Below, in pieces: positions 34,734 to 43,472 of a stretch of 64,000 nt of DNA (position 1 is its first letter; every line of letters starts with the position of its first letter). Both the position numbers and the translations under genes were made by a program. Source of the stretch: Acidobacteriota bacterium. GTDB lineage: Bacteria > Acidobacteriota > Terriglobia > Terriglobales > Acidobacteriaceae. Location: positions 529,698 to 593,697 of the forward strand of contig JAFDVP010000012.1 in NCBI GenBank assembly GCA_018268895.1, in the 5' to 3' direction. The notes under the pieces are model-generated. The model was not told the origin of the DNA. It saw only the letters and a list, made by a program, of their open reading frames with translations, and made no database searches.

Positions 34734-36074
34734 TTAGACGACCTTCATCGCCTCCGGATTCCACTCGACAACCTTTCCCTTCTCCATGCTTAGGTTGGCC
34801 AGCAGGGCCGCGCCTGCGGCACGGAAGCCGAAGGTGGCGTCCTCGACAGGCTGGCGACGTGTGCGCACGGAGTTGAAGAAATTGACGAAATGGTCGTAGG
34901 TGTCGTTGTACCCCTTTGGCGCATCGAACCGCTCGATGTAAGGAGAGACCCCCGCGGTCTGCGTTGTGCTGGGATACTTCTTGCGGTAGTCGGCCAGCGC
35001 CTCCTTTTGCATGGCGTTGGCGAAGGTGGCTACGTTGTAGCCAGGATCCTTGGTCATCGGCTTGCGAGTAAGGATGACGGAATTCCCAGCGATCTCGATG
35101 AGTCCGTCGGAGCCGGTGAAGAGGAAACCTTCATTGTCGTCGGCGCCCGCAACGAAGTTGACCCTCAGACTGAGGTTGAACTCCTGCGGATAGTCGAAGA
35201 GCGCCAGCAGGACGTCGGGAGCGTTGCGGCCGTCTTTCCAGTAACGCAGGCCTCCGGTAGCCATGGCGCGGGTGGGGCCGGTTGATCCGGTGATGAAGTG
35301 CGTGCCGCTGAAGAGGTGGACGAAGAGGTCGCCAGCCACGCCTGAGCCATAGTCGCTCCACTTGCGCCACTGGAAGAAGCGCTCGCCATTCCAGGGAATC
35401 TTTGGCGCGGAGCCGAGAAAGCGAGGCCAGTCGCAGGTGGTCGTATTGGCGTCGGGGGGGACGGTGTAGTCCCATGCTCCCTGCGCCGTGCTGCGGTCCC
35501 AGTGCGCTGAGACCATGTTGAGTTTCCCGATTGCCCCTGAGGCGAGCAATTCCTTCGCTTTGGCATAAAGGATGGAGCTGACGCGCTGACTGCCAACCTG
35601 AAGAATGCGATTGGTCTTCTTTGCTGTAGCGATGAACTTGGGGCCGTCATCGTAGGTGTGAATCATCGGCTTTTCGCAGTAGACGTCCTTGCCTGCATTC
35701 ATGGCATCGCAGGCGGCCTGCATGTGCCAGTGGTCCGGAGTTCCAACGATAACGGCGTCGATGTCGGGACGCGCAAGAATCTCCTTGTAGTCGCGAGTGG
35801 TGGCGACGTTGGCGCCCCATAGCTCCTTGGCATGGGTGAGGCGGCCGTCGTAGCAGTCGGCGACGGCAAGGAGCTTGACGTTGGGCACCTGGAGCGCGGT
35901 CGTCGTAATGCTCTGACCGCGGATACCTGCACCGATGAGGGCGATGTTGATCTGGTCGTTGGGCCCGAGAGTTCTCGCCCCGCTCTGCTGCGCTGCGAGC
36001 GCGCTGAGAGTTCCTGAAAATGCGGCGGCAGCCGAAGATGCCTGGATGAAGCGCCGCCTGCTGAGATTGCTCAT
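34734..36074 (-). CDS. Exported Gfo/Idh/MocA-family oxidoreductase
   Basis: 446 residues. Twin-arginine signal NLSRRRFIQASSAAAAFSG at residues 3-21. The NAD(P)-binding Rossmann domain follows: NIALIGAGIRGQSI near 43, VADCYDGRL near 71, IVGTPDHWHMQAACDAMNAG near 109, and the family motif CEKPM near 132. The C-terminal domain carries AHWDRS, GSGVAGDLFVHLF and an H/D-rich region. Known relatives oxidise sugars or inositols, often with tightly held NAD, and some act in the periplasm. It converges with the isomerase-like gene, which suggests a shared carbohydrate pathway. Substrate unknown. Confidence 0.88.
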   Translation of the reverse strand: MSNLSRRRFIQASSAAAAFSGTLSALAAQQSGARTLGPNDQINIALIGAGIRGQSITTTALQVPNVKLLAVADCYDGRLTHAKELWGANVATTRDYKEILARPDIDAVIVGTPDHWHMQAACDAMNAGKDVYCEKPMIHTYDDGPKFIATAKKTNRILQVGSQRVSSILYAKAKELLASGAIGKLNMVSAHWDRSTAQGAWDYTVPPDANTTTCDWPRFLGSAPKIPWNGERFFQWRKWSDYGSGVAGDLFVHLFSGTHFITGSTGPTRAMATGGLRYWKDGRNAPDVLLALFDYPQEFNLSLRVNFVAGADDNEGFLFTGSDGLIEIAGNSVILTRKPMTKDPGYNVATFANAMQKEALADYRKKYPSTTQTAGVSPYIERFDAPKGYNDTYDHFVNFFNSVRTRRQPVEDATFGFRAAGAALLANLSMEKGKVVEWNPEAMKVV

Positions 36075-36194
36075 GAAATTTTATTCTCCTTGCTTGAGAG
36101 CCTTGTTATTTGTCGTGATGTCGCGTGAAAGCCGAGTTCGCAATGGTGAAATCTGAAATTCAAAATGTACGTGCCATCTTACATCCGATAGATA

Positions 36195-36225
36195 CAACGA
36201 GAGGGCCGGATCGGCCCCCTCGTGT
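36195..36225 (-). terminator. Hairpin after the large TonB-dependent receptor
   Basis: ACGAG..GGCCG and CGGCC..CTCGT form an interrupted stem 20 bases past the receptor stop. The T-run is weak, so efficiency as a terminator is uncertain. Confidence 0.6.
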
Positions 36226-36246
36226 TGCTGCATTGTCCCTCATTGG

Positions 36247-39200
36247 CTAGAACAGGACCTTCACGCCCAGCTGAAGCTGCCGGGGAGGGAAGGCCGATGA
36301 GATCGTCCCGAAGTTGCTGTTGCTGGCCGTAAGGTTGAGGCCATTGAAGTTGGTTCGGTTGAGGATATTGAACGCATCTGCCTGGACCTTCACCCTGACT
36401 CTCTCGGTAACGGGGAAGAACTTCGACAGCGTTGCATCCGTCTGCGCGAGACCGGGCCCCAGGATGGCGCCATAGGGAGCATTGCCGAACCGCGCCTGCG
36501 TCTTGGGAACCGCGACAAATGGCTTGGTTGAGTCATTGCAGCCGGTGCCGCTACCGTTATTCAGATAGCCACAGGTACCTGCGTGCGGGTTGTAGATACG
36601 TGCACCCTGAACATAGTCAGGACGCACACTCCCGAGGTTCACAAGCGAGTTGACCTGCACATTGTAGTAAGCACCGCTCTGAAGACGAGCGACACCGCTG
36701 ACCTGCCATCCGCCAATCGCTTCGCGCACAAGCAGATTCTGCCCCTTGAACTCGGGAGCCTGAATAACAAAACTGGCCACGAAGGCGTGGCGGCGGTCGT
36801 TGACGAGGTACCCATAGTTGTAGCCGTTGCTGCTCCAGTTCTCCAGCGTCTGGTTATTGCCGTTGGAATCGCCGAGCGCCTTCGACCAGGTGTAGGCCAA
36901 AGTGGAGGTGACGAACCCTGCGCGCTTCGAGGCGAAGACCTGCAAAGCGTTGTAGTTGTAGTTGGAGTCGAAACGGTTGGAGTTGATGGCCGCGAATCCC
37001 TTGTAAGGACTGAAGATCGCAGTCGAAGAATAGGGGGTCGAGCTGTTTGCATTCGCCACCACAGCATTGAGGTCGGCGAAGTTGACATTCGGCTGGCGCA
37101 ACTGATGATGCGAGACGCTGCCGACGTAGTTCATTTCAAGCAAGACCGTTCGTGTGACCTGACGCTGAAGACCAAAGCTGTACTGCCAGGTGTAGGGGTT
37201 CTTATTGAGCGGATCGATCGCGCTGATTGCCGCCTGCAGACCGGTGTTGTTGGCAGCGAGTGAGCCTACGGTTGCAAGGTTACCCGTGTCGAACTGGGTA
37301 TTCTGCAGGAACGGCGCAAGGTTGAGCTGCGAGAAGATCAGGTTGCCTTGAGCGCGATAGAAGAAGAGCCCGATACCGCCGCGAATGGAGGTCTTGTCGT
37401 CGGCAGCGTAAGCAAACCCGAAACGCGGGCCCACAGATCCGCTCATCTTGTAGAAGCCGCGAGGCGCTCCTGCGGGAATGAGTGGGAACAACGCGGTGTT
37501 TACGTTCGGAACGCGAATCTGCTGATCCGATGGAACTCCGCCACCGGCCCGGACCAGGCCGTTATAGGGATTGCCAGATCCTGGAACAATGCGCCCGGCG
37601 GTCGTAACCGTGACGGCGTTCGCAGAGTTGTAGATCGATTTGTCGAAGTTCGAAGCGTTGTTGCCCTGTAGATACATGGGCTGAATCCACTGGTACCGCA
37701 GCCCCAGATCGAGACTGAGGCGGCGGGTGACCTTCCAGTTGTCCTGGACGAAGCCTTCGATCTGATTGAAGCGGAAGTGGCCCATCGGGTCGGCGCTTGC
37801 TTCGGAGTAGCTCTGGAAGTTGCCCAGGAACGCATCAGCCAGCGAGTAGCAGGTGGTGTTCGATGTCGCGTTCTTGCAGAGGCTCGACGTCGGCACAACG
37901 TTGAATGTAGCCGTTCCCGTGTAGTTGGAGCGCCCGTTCTGATCGACGCGGTCGCGGATATAGGCAGCGCCGAATTTGATATTGTGGTTGCCTTTGATCC
38001 ACGTCATGTTGTCGGCAACCTGAATGTCGGTTGACGGCGACAGCAGGGCAAAGTTCGGTCCCTGGAAGCCGGCGAAGTTCGTAATGTTCACAATGGGAAT
38101 TCCGTTGGGGTAAGGGCCAACGCCGGGATAAAGCTTGTTATACGTGAAGCCGTAGGTCTCTCGTTTCCAGTTGTTGCCGTAGGGCGGGATACGCTGAGCG
38201 GCCCAGCTTGTATTCGCCTGCGCCTGGTTGATGAGGTTGGAGCGGATGGCCCAGGTCCACGCGACGAGGTAGCTTTGGCCAGGACGGTTACGTGTTGTCG
38301 GCGTCGTGTTCAAGATGCCGCTGTTGGAGAACGTTCCGTATGGATCAATAAGGGTGTTCTGATCGTGGATCCAGCGCCCATAGACCGAGTGCTTCTGGTT
38401 GAGGATGTAGTCGAATCGAACCAGGTCCTGATGGAAGTTCAGAGGATTGGATGGGGCAAGGGTAAGGTTGTTGGTAGGAATGCCGCCATCGCGGAAGCTC
38501 AGGCCTGCCGCGGAGATGGTCTGATAGACCTTCGCAATCGCCTTGCCATCAGTGGTCATCAGCGACGCAATGTTGTTGTTGGGGATCGGCGTGGAGGTTC
38601 CGGGATAGTACAGCTGCGTCGGGCTGGAACCGGAGAGCAATGCGGAGAAGTCGCCATTCAGCATGGCCGTAGTCGGCACGGTGAACGTGCTCGCAACGGC
38701 TTGCTGACGAAGCCGCTTCCACTCCTCGCCAACGAAGAAGAAGAGCTTGTCCTTGATGACGGGGCCGCCGACATAGAAGCCGAAGTCGTTGTAGATGAGC
38801 TGCGTCTTCTTGCGGGCGATGTAGTTGGTGGCGTCGAGGTAGTTGTTGCGAAGGTACTCGAACGCGCCGCCGTGGAAGGAGTTCGTACCGCTCTTGGTGA
38901 CGATGTTGAAGCTTGGGCCGGAGCTACGACCGTACTCCGCCGAGGCGTTCGAGGTGTCGATCTTGACCTCGCCGATAAAGTCGGCGCCCACGTTATTCAT
39001 CAGCGATCCGTTGGATCCGGCCACCATGTTGAAGGCGCCATCAACCGTAAGGTTGTTCGTATCGCTGCGGTTTCCGTTGATCGTCTGATTGGTCGCCGCC
39101 AACGATGTGGTCACGGAGAAGATGTCGGGGTTGGTCACGACGGCGCCGGGGACGAGCGTGAGGAGCTGGGTGTAGTTGCGGCCGTTGAGCGCGAGGTTTT

Positions 39201-39645
39201 CGACCTGCTTGGAGTCAATGACGCGGGCAAGCTCGCCCGATGTGGTGTTGACGGTCTCAATCGCTCCGCCCTGGACTTCGACGACCTCAGTCGCCTGACC
39301 GAGGGGGAGAACGAAGTTCGAGGTGACCTTGGCGTCGGCCGTGATGGTCACACCGGACTGCTGCGCGGTACGGAAGCCGGTCTTGGCGACCGCGATGGAA
39401 TAGGTGCCAATGGGCAGATTGGTGGCGATGAAATTTCCATTGCCATCGGAGGAGACAGTGCGCTTCGCCTGGGTGCTGATGTTGGTAATGGTCACCGCGG
39501 CGTCAGGGATGGCCGCGCCCGTAGGATCGTCGATGACACCGGCGATCTGGCCGAAGCTGCTCTGAGCATTCGTCTTCACCCCCGAGAACAACAGAAAAAC
39601 CGCGAGCATGAACAGACCCGCCACCTTCCAGAATCTATATTGCAT
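36247..39645 (-). CDS. Large TonB-dependent receptor with carboxypeptidase-regulatory N-domain
   Basis: 1132 residues. Signal peptide (GLFMLAVFLLFSG), then a carboxypeptidase-regulatory-like beta domain at about 30-110 (IAGVIDDPTGAAIPDAAVTI, GNFIATNLPIGTYSIAVAKTGF), a plug region with ALNGRNYTQLLTLVPGAVV near 155 and NLTVDGAFNMV near 200, and a long C-terminal barrel ending in LQLGVKVLF (terminal Phe). This is the OAR-like receptor type that Acidobacteria carry in many copies, probably for uptake of plant or microbial oligosaccharides across the outer membrane. The adjacent Gfo/Idh/MocA gene downstream supports a sugar substrate. Substrate itself cannot be read from sequence. Confidence 0.92.
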   Translation of the reverse strand: MQYRFWKVAGLFMLAVFLLFSGVKTNAQSSFGQIAGVIDDPTGAAIPDAAVTITNISTQAKRTVSSDGNGNFIATNLPIGTYSIAVAKTGFRTAQQSGVTITADAKVTSNFVLPLGQATEVVEVQGGAIETVNTTSGELARVIDSKQVENLALNGRNYTQLLTLVPGAVVTNPDIFSVTTSLAATNQTINGNRSDTNNLTVDGAFNMVAGSNGSLMNNVGADFIGEVKIDTSNASAEYGRSSGPSFNIVTKSGTNSFHGGAFEYLRNNYLDATNYIARKKTQLIYNDFGFYVGGPVIKDKLFFFVGEEWKRLRQQAVASTFTVPTTAMLNGDFSALLSGSSPTQLYYPGTSTPIPNNNIASLMTTDGKAIAKVYQTISAAGLSFRDGGIPTNNLTLAPSNPLNFHQDLVRFDYILNQKHSVYGRWIHDQNTLIDPYGTFSNSGILNTTPTTRNRPGQSYLVAWTWAIRSNLINQAQANTSWAAQRIPPYGNNWKRETYGFTYNKLYPGVGPYPNGIPIVNITNFAGFQGPNFALLSPSTDIQVADNMTWIKGNHNIKFGAAYIRDRVDQNGRSNYTGTATFNVVPTSSLCKNATSNTTCYSLADAFLGNFQSYSEASADPMGHFRFNQIEGFVQDNWKVTRRLSLDLGLRYQWIQPMYLQGNNASNFDKSIYNSANAVTVTTAGRIVPGSGNPYNGLVRAGGGVPSDQQIRVPNVNTALFPLIPAGAPRGFYKMSGSVGPRFGFAYAADDKTSIRGGIGLFFYRAQGNLIFSQLNLAPFLQNTQFDTGNLATVGSLAANNTGLQAAISAIDPLNKNPYTWQYSFGLQRQVTRTVLLEMNYVGSVSHHQLRQPNVNFADLNAVVANANSSTPYSSTAIFSPYKGFAAINSNRFDSNYNYNALQVFASKRAGFVTSTLAYTWSKALGDSNGNNQTLENWSSNGYNYGYLVNDRRHAFVASFVIQAPEFKGQNLLVREAIGGWQVSGVARLQSGAYYNVQVNSLVNLGSVRPDYVQGARIYNPHAGTCGYLNNGSGTGCNDSTKPFVAVPKTQARFGNAPYGAILGPGLAQTDATLSKFFPVTERVRVKVQADAFNILNRTNFNGLNLTASNSNFGTISSAFPPRQLQLGVKVLF

Positions 39646-40013
39646 AACAACCTCCCATTAGTTTCATGAATGAACAAATGTCTCGTAAGAGTTGCGCTGT
39701 GTAGAACAATCTCTCCGAGCTAAACAATCAAGGTGCGCGAACTCGATTGCGCAGACCGACAGAACTTCGCAAAAGAAGATGCATCATTAACGAAGCCAGG
39801 CACGACGATTGTCAAGCCATAAAATCGATTTAGGAAGCAAGACTGTTCTTCTACAAAGGCTTATCGCCACTGAAGCTCTAGAATGATGAGTTGGTCAGGA
39901 GGAAGCAGATTCTCATTCGCTTCGCTCAGGGCAAGCTCTCCGCTTCGCTACGGAATGACAAACGAAAGATGCTACTGGATGACAAGGAGTAGAGGGACAG
40001 GTTCACCCTGGAT
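39646..40013. other. Intergenic region upstream of the large receptor
   Basis: 368 bases, AT-richer than its surroundings. It should hold the receptor promoter, but no clear -35/-10 pair stands out. A compound family A repeat lies at its far end (39904). No ORF of protein-like quality is seen. Confidence 0.6.
39904..39960 (-). repeat. Hairpin repeat family A, compound copy 11
   Basis: Two CGCTTCGCT cores in tandem: GCAGATTCTCATTCGCTTCG, then CTCCGCTTCGCTACGGAATGAC-type end. Looks like a partial tandem duplication of the repeat. Confidence 0.65.
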
Positions 40014-40793
40014 TTATGCCACGAACTTCTCATGAAGCAAGGCCAGCATGAAGGCCATCCCGCTGAAGGCCAGCGCCTCAAATACGCTGGCCCACTCGTT
40101 GCCCACACCCGTATACGGATCGGCAATCGCTCGCGGAATGTGCAGCAGCAGCACCCAGGAGAAGATCATCACTCCTGTCAGCAACGAGGCCAGCCGCGCC
40201 ACGGGCTTCACCATGATCCCCAGGCCGCCGGCGATCAGCGCCGTTCCCGCGAAGTATGTCCAGAACATCTGCGGCCCCGCCCACACCGGAATGAGCGTGG
40301 CCACGAACTTCGAGTACAGGAAGTGCTCTGCTCCGAAGAGCGCCAGCATCACGCCGAAGAAGTAGCGGCCCAGCGGCAGGGCCCGCTTCAGCCACTCAGG
40401 AAGCTCGGCGCCATCCTCACCGAACGAGAGCGCGGCGATCCACGCTCCACCGGCCAGCGCCAGCTCCTTCAATGTATTCGTCCACGCCCCAAGCACTGCG
40501 ACATATTTGCTCGCTAATTGATTGGGTACGTGCGCAATCACCACCAGCGCGAGCAGCGCGACGCCGGTCCATGCCGCAACCTTTCGTCCGCGCAGGTTGA
40601 AGAGGATGCACACACCTGCCGCAGTCAGCGCAGCACCCACCGCGAGCACCCACAGCAGCCGCAGCGGCAGCCACGCAGGAAACTCCGGGACAGTCACGGG
40701 AGGAAAGTTCATGAAGAAGAAGTGCATCAGGCCGATCGACGCCAGCCCGATCGCAAAAAAGCAGCGACCCACGGGAAGAAGCCACTTTGACAT
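40014..40793 (-). CDS. DoxX-like membrane protein with internal duplication
   Basis: 259 residues with about eight hydrophobic segments. The two halves repeat each other: LPVGRCFFAIGLASIGLMHF at residues 6-25 and LPLGRYFFGVMLALFGAEHF near 139-158, each followed by a ...PVW/FPAW loop and three further helices. This is the DoxX/DUF4267-type four-helix bundle doubled. DoxX-like proteins are associated with redox or membrane-protein complexes, but their function is mostly unknown. Inner membrane. It is the last of a minus-strand group with the HEAT-like and RidA genes downstream of different promoters; no co-transcription is evident. Confidence 0.75.
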   Translation of the reverse strand: MSKWLLPVGRCFFAIGLASIGLMHFFFMNFPPVTVPEFPAWLPLRLLWVLAVGAALTAAGVCILFNLRGRKVAAWTGVALLALVVIAHVPNQLASKYVAVLGAWTNTLKELALAGGAWIAALSFGEDGAELPEWLKRALPLGRYFFGVMLALFGAEHFLYSKFVATLIPVWAGPQMFWTYFAGTALIAGGLGIMVKPVARLASLLTGVMIFSWVLLLHIPRAIADPYTGVGNEWASVFEALAFSGMAFMLALLHEKFVA

Positions 40794-40834
40794 GGCGAAA
40801 GTCTAGCCGACTCGACCGCGCATGCAATCGCCAC

Positions 40835-41383
40835 TCATCCCATATTTGCAGCCAACTTCGCTGCGCGTTCCAGCCGCCTCTTCGCGTGGCGCGCACGCGC
40901 CTTCATCGCCGGCGTACCGCTTCGGAGAGCGCGTTCGATCATCTCCTCGGCGACCTCCTTCAGCGAAGCCTCGCCGCAGGCCAGCAGCCCGATCCCCTCA
41001 ACGGCCGAGCAGCGAGCCACATTGCTCTCGTCCTCGAACAGCAGTTGCATCAGTCTCGCCGCTCGCAGCCTTTGCTGGCGCGTATGCGCCACGCGCGCGA
41101 CGACCAGGCCCAGGTGCCACCGTGTCCGCGACTCCTCCGGAGCCAGCGCGGCCAGCAGCCCCGCAAGCTCGTCCGCATATCGCATGAGTGGCGCCGTATC
41201 GGCATCGGTGATCCTGCGCGCGACATCGGCCGCACGTTTGCGCTGATCCAAATCGTCGCCAAACATCGCGGCGACCAGCGCCTTGACCGCCGCGCGACTG
41301 CCCGCGATGTCACTCGCTGCGTGCCGCGCGCGGTCGAGGCCCCACTTGCCATTCGTCAGCGAGCGCACCGTCTCCGCCGCCAC
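40835..41383 (-). CDS. HEAT-repeat-like hypothetical protein
   Basis: 182 residues, almost entirely alpha-helical by composition (Ala, Arg, Leu, Glu rich). Helical pairs such as QRKRAADVARRITDADTAPL, LRAARLMQLLFEDESNVARC and SAVEGIGLLACGEASLKEVA look like HEAT repeats, a protein-binding solenoid. No signal peptide. The gene begins only 5 bases after the RidA stop on the same strand, so the two are probably co-transcribed. I do not recognise a specific family. Confidence 0.7.
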   Translation of the reverse strand: MAAETVRSLTNGKWGLDRARHAASDIAGSRAAVKALVAAMFGDDLDQRKRAADVARRITDADTAPLMRYADELAGLLAALAPEESRTRWHLGLVVARVAHTRQQRLRAARLMQLLFEDESNVARCSAVEGIGLLACGEASLKEVAEEMIERALRSGTPAMKARARHAKRRLERAAKLAANMG

Positions 41384-41388
41384 GTTCG

Positions 41389-41760
41389 CTAGTCCTTGAC
41401 GGCGATGCCCATCAGCTCAAACCGCGCGTTGAACAGCAGCGTGCCCGAGCCAAGAAATGCCCGCGCGGGCAGCTTGCCCGTGAAGTACGTGCGATATACC
41501 GCATTGAACCGGTCGAACAGCGAGACGTCGCTGCAAAAGATCTGCACCGATACCAGGTTGTCCATCGTCAAACCAGCCATCGCCAGTACGCGCTGGATCT
41601 CCTGCAATACCAGGTGCGCCTCTTCCTCCGCTGTGTCCGGGACCTTCGTGGTGCCGGGAAGAAAGCCGATGCGGCCTGAGAGATAGAGCGTTTTGCCATC
41701 GACCAGCACGGCATCCGAAAAAGGCATGGCAGGATTGCTTGAAAAGTATTCGCGACTCAT
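41389..41760 (-). CDS. RidA-family enamine/imine deaminase
   Basis: 123 residues. RidA proteins hydrolyse reactive 2-aminoacrylate and related enamines formed by PLP enzymes. Family marks: GKTLYLSGRIGFLPGT near 22, the middle helix EEAHLVLQEIQRVLAMAG, LVSVQIFCSDV near 69, and KLPARAFLGSGTLL near 96, which keeps the Arg that binds the substrate carboxylate (PAR). The C-terminal VE motif of canonical RidA is altered (FELMGIAVKD), so it may be one of the Rid2-Rid7 types. Cytoplasmic trimer in known homologues. Likely first gene of a two-gene unit with the HEAT-like protein. Confidence 0.88.
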   Translation of the reverse strand: MSREYFSSNPAMPFSDAVLVDGKTLYLSGRIGFLPGTTKVPDTAEEEAHLVLQEIQRVLAMAGLTMDNLVSVQIFCSDVSLFDRFNAVYRTYFTGKLPARAFLGSGTLLFNARFELMGIAVKD

Positions 41761-41851
41761 AGGTATACCACCGCAGTGTACGCGATGAGATACGGCTTAA
41801 ATCAAGAAAGACTCCCTTGCGAGGGCCCTTTCACTTTTCCGGCATAGCGCT

Positions 41852-42514
41852 TTATTCTCCGGCTGCCGACGCTGGCGCGCGATGCGGTGTGCGGCGTGTT
41901 GCCTTCGCAATCGAGTGCGATGGCGTACGCGAGCTCTTGACGCGGCCATATGACCACTCCCGCACCGGCCCCACATCAACATGCACAAACTGATTGACCG
42001 GATAATAACCAACGCCACCCGCGCGCAAACTCAGCGCTGCATCGCGGAGCCGCGTCGTCGTCACACCGGGAACGCGAATGTCAATCGCCCTGGCCTGCAT
42101 ATGCTGGCTCTTCTCCGCCACGCCCGAGTTCGCCGAACGCGACCGCAGCAGATTGTTGCTCCACGGCGTCCTGTAGCCGCAGACGATGTCGATTTCGCCA
42201 TTTGGCTTGCCCAGTTTCGCCAGCAGCGAATGCAGCAGGTCGAACTCCTTCGGGTCGTACTGGCTCTCGGTCTGCGTGCGATGGTCGCGCAGAAAGTAGT
42301 TCAGCTTTGCGATTCCATCCGGCAGGTAGGTATCGCCGACGCGGTAAACCACATCGATGCTCTCGCCCGTGTGCAGATGATGAAGCCGCAGGCGGTAGGC
42401 GTCGTCGGGTCGAACACTGGCGTTGGCATCCGCATCCTTCGCGCTGGCAAAACCATTGAGTCCTATTAAAGCTGCAATCGCCAGAGCAAAGCTCAGCCTG
42501 ATACCTGTCCGCAT
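41852..42514 (-). CDS. DUF882 / YcbK-like M15 peptidase-family protein
   Basis: 220 residues. Signal peptide MRTGIRLSFALAIAALIGLN with cleavage near FASA. The peptidase M15-like zinc site is visible in SQHMQARAIDI (His and Asp, near 135-145) and QFVHVDVGPVREW (His, near 172). GYRTPWSNNLLR precedes it as in YcbK/DUF882 proteins. Probably acts on peptidoglycan in the periplasm; YcbK in E. coli (MepK) is a murein endopeptidase. The C-terminal 35 residues are basic, low-complexity and outside the domain. Divergent from yceH. Confidence 0.85.
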   Translation of the reverse strand: MRTGIRLSFALAIAALIGLNGFASAKDADANASVRPDDAYRLRLHHLHTGESIDVVYRVGDTYLPDGIAKLNYFLRDHRTQTESQYDPKEFDLLHSLLAKLGKPNGEIDIVCGYRTPWSNNLLRSRSANSGVAEKSQHMQARAIDIRVPGVTTTRLRDAALSLRAGGVGYYPVNQFVHVDVGPVREWSYGRVKSSRTPSHSIAKATRRTPHRAPASAAGE

Positions 42515-42732
42515 TCCAAAATCCCCGGGGGTTCAATCTCTGTCAATCGATAATTGCAAATGCGATTTACCAATCTCCATTTACCTTTAAATTCTACCGA
42601 ACCATGCCTGAAGATTCCCGCTGAATGCCGCTCCTGGCTGTAACTTTTGTGTAATAGCATTTCCAATCAGTCAGTTACGTGCCGTGCTGTCTGTTCATAT
42701 TGCGGAGTGACATCTGCCTATAGACTGATGGC

Positions 42733-43410
42733 ATGGTGCTCGACCCCATCCAGACACGCCTCCTCGGCTGCCTTATAGAAAAAGAGATTGTCACCCCGGA
42801 GAACTATCCTCTCTCTCTGAACGCTCTGGTCAACGCCTGTAACCAGAAGTCGAGTCGCGACCCAGTGCTTGAGCTCACCGAGGATGAGGTGCGCCAGGCG
42901 CTGCACGCGCTCGAAGACGAGAACCTTGTCTCCACGCTGCACGACTCCCGCGTTCCCAAGTACGAGCACCGCATTCGCACCGTGCTCAACCTTCGTCGCG
43001 ACGAGACCGCGGTTCTTTGCCTGCTGATGCTGCGCGGCCCTCAGACCCCCGGAGAGTTGCGCGGCCGGGCGGAGCGCATGTACGCCTTCGACGACATCGC
43101 CGCCGTGCAGGCGACGCTCGAGCGTCTCGCCTCGCGTGAGGCTGCGGCCGAGGCAAATGGCTCCGGCGCCAGCATTGCAACCGGCCCTCTCACGCTCCTT
43201 CTGCCGCGTCAGCCCGGATCGCGCGAGGCACGTTACGCGCACCTGCTCTCGGGCGCACCCGACCTCTCCACGGCAACGGGCTACGCGGCTCCCCCGTCAA
43301 CAACATCCGTCGCCGGCGAACGCATGACCCATCTCGAATCCGAGGTCGCACGGCTCGTCGCGACGGTCGAAGCCCTCCAGGAACGCCTCGCCCGTCTTGA
43401 GCAAAGCTGA
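42733..43410 (+). CDS. yceH: YceH-family (DUF480) protein
   Basis: 225 residues. N-terminal winged-helix pair: LDPIQTRLLGCLIEKEIVTP near 3-22, YPLSLNALVNACNQKSSRDP near 26-45, and LRGPQTPGELRGRAERMYAF near 100-119, all characteristic YceH blocks. The C-terminal segment (SEVARLVATVEALQERLARL) is a coiled coil. Function is unknown in any bacterium; the fold suggests DNA or protein binding. Cytoplasmic. A divergent gap of 218 bases separates it from the DUF882 gene; nothing distinctive was found in that gap. Confidence 0.92.
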   Translation: MVLDPIQTRLLGCLIEKEIVTPENYPLSLNALVNACNQKSSRDPVLELTEDEVRQALHALEDENLVSTLHDSRVPKYEHRIRTVLNLRRDETAVLCLLMLRGPQTPGELRGRAERMYAFDDIAAVQATLERLASREAAAEANGSGASIATGPLTLLLPRQPGSREARYAHLLSGAPDLSTATGYAAPPSTTSVAGERMTHLESEVARLVATVEALQERLARLEQS

Positions 43411-43472
43411 AGAAACTTCACCTGTGCAGTAAACGATTGTTGTGAAATGATCGAAGTCTCCTGACCGCACGT

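Noticed and set aside
38275..39669. Long plus-strand frame opposite the large TonB receptor
   Set aside because: Val/Gly/Arg/Asp-rich shadow of the receptor gene caused by codon bias; no motif, no ribosome site. Similar shadows lie opposite the receptors at 46540-48093 and 54859-56187 and opposite xdhA at 20714-22387.
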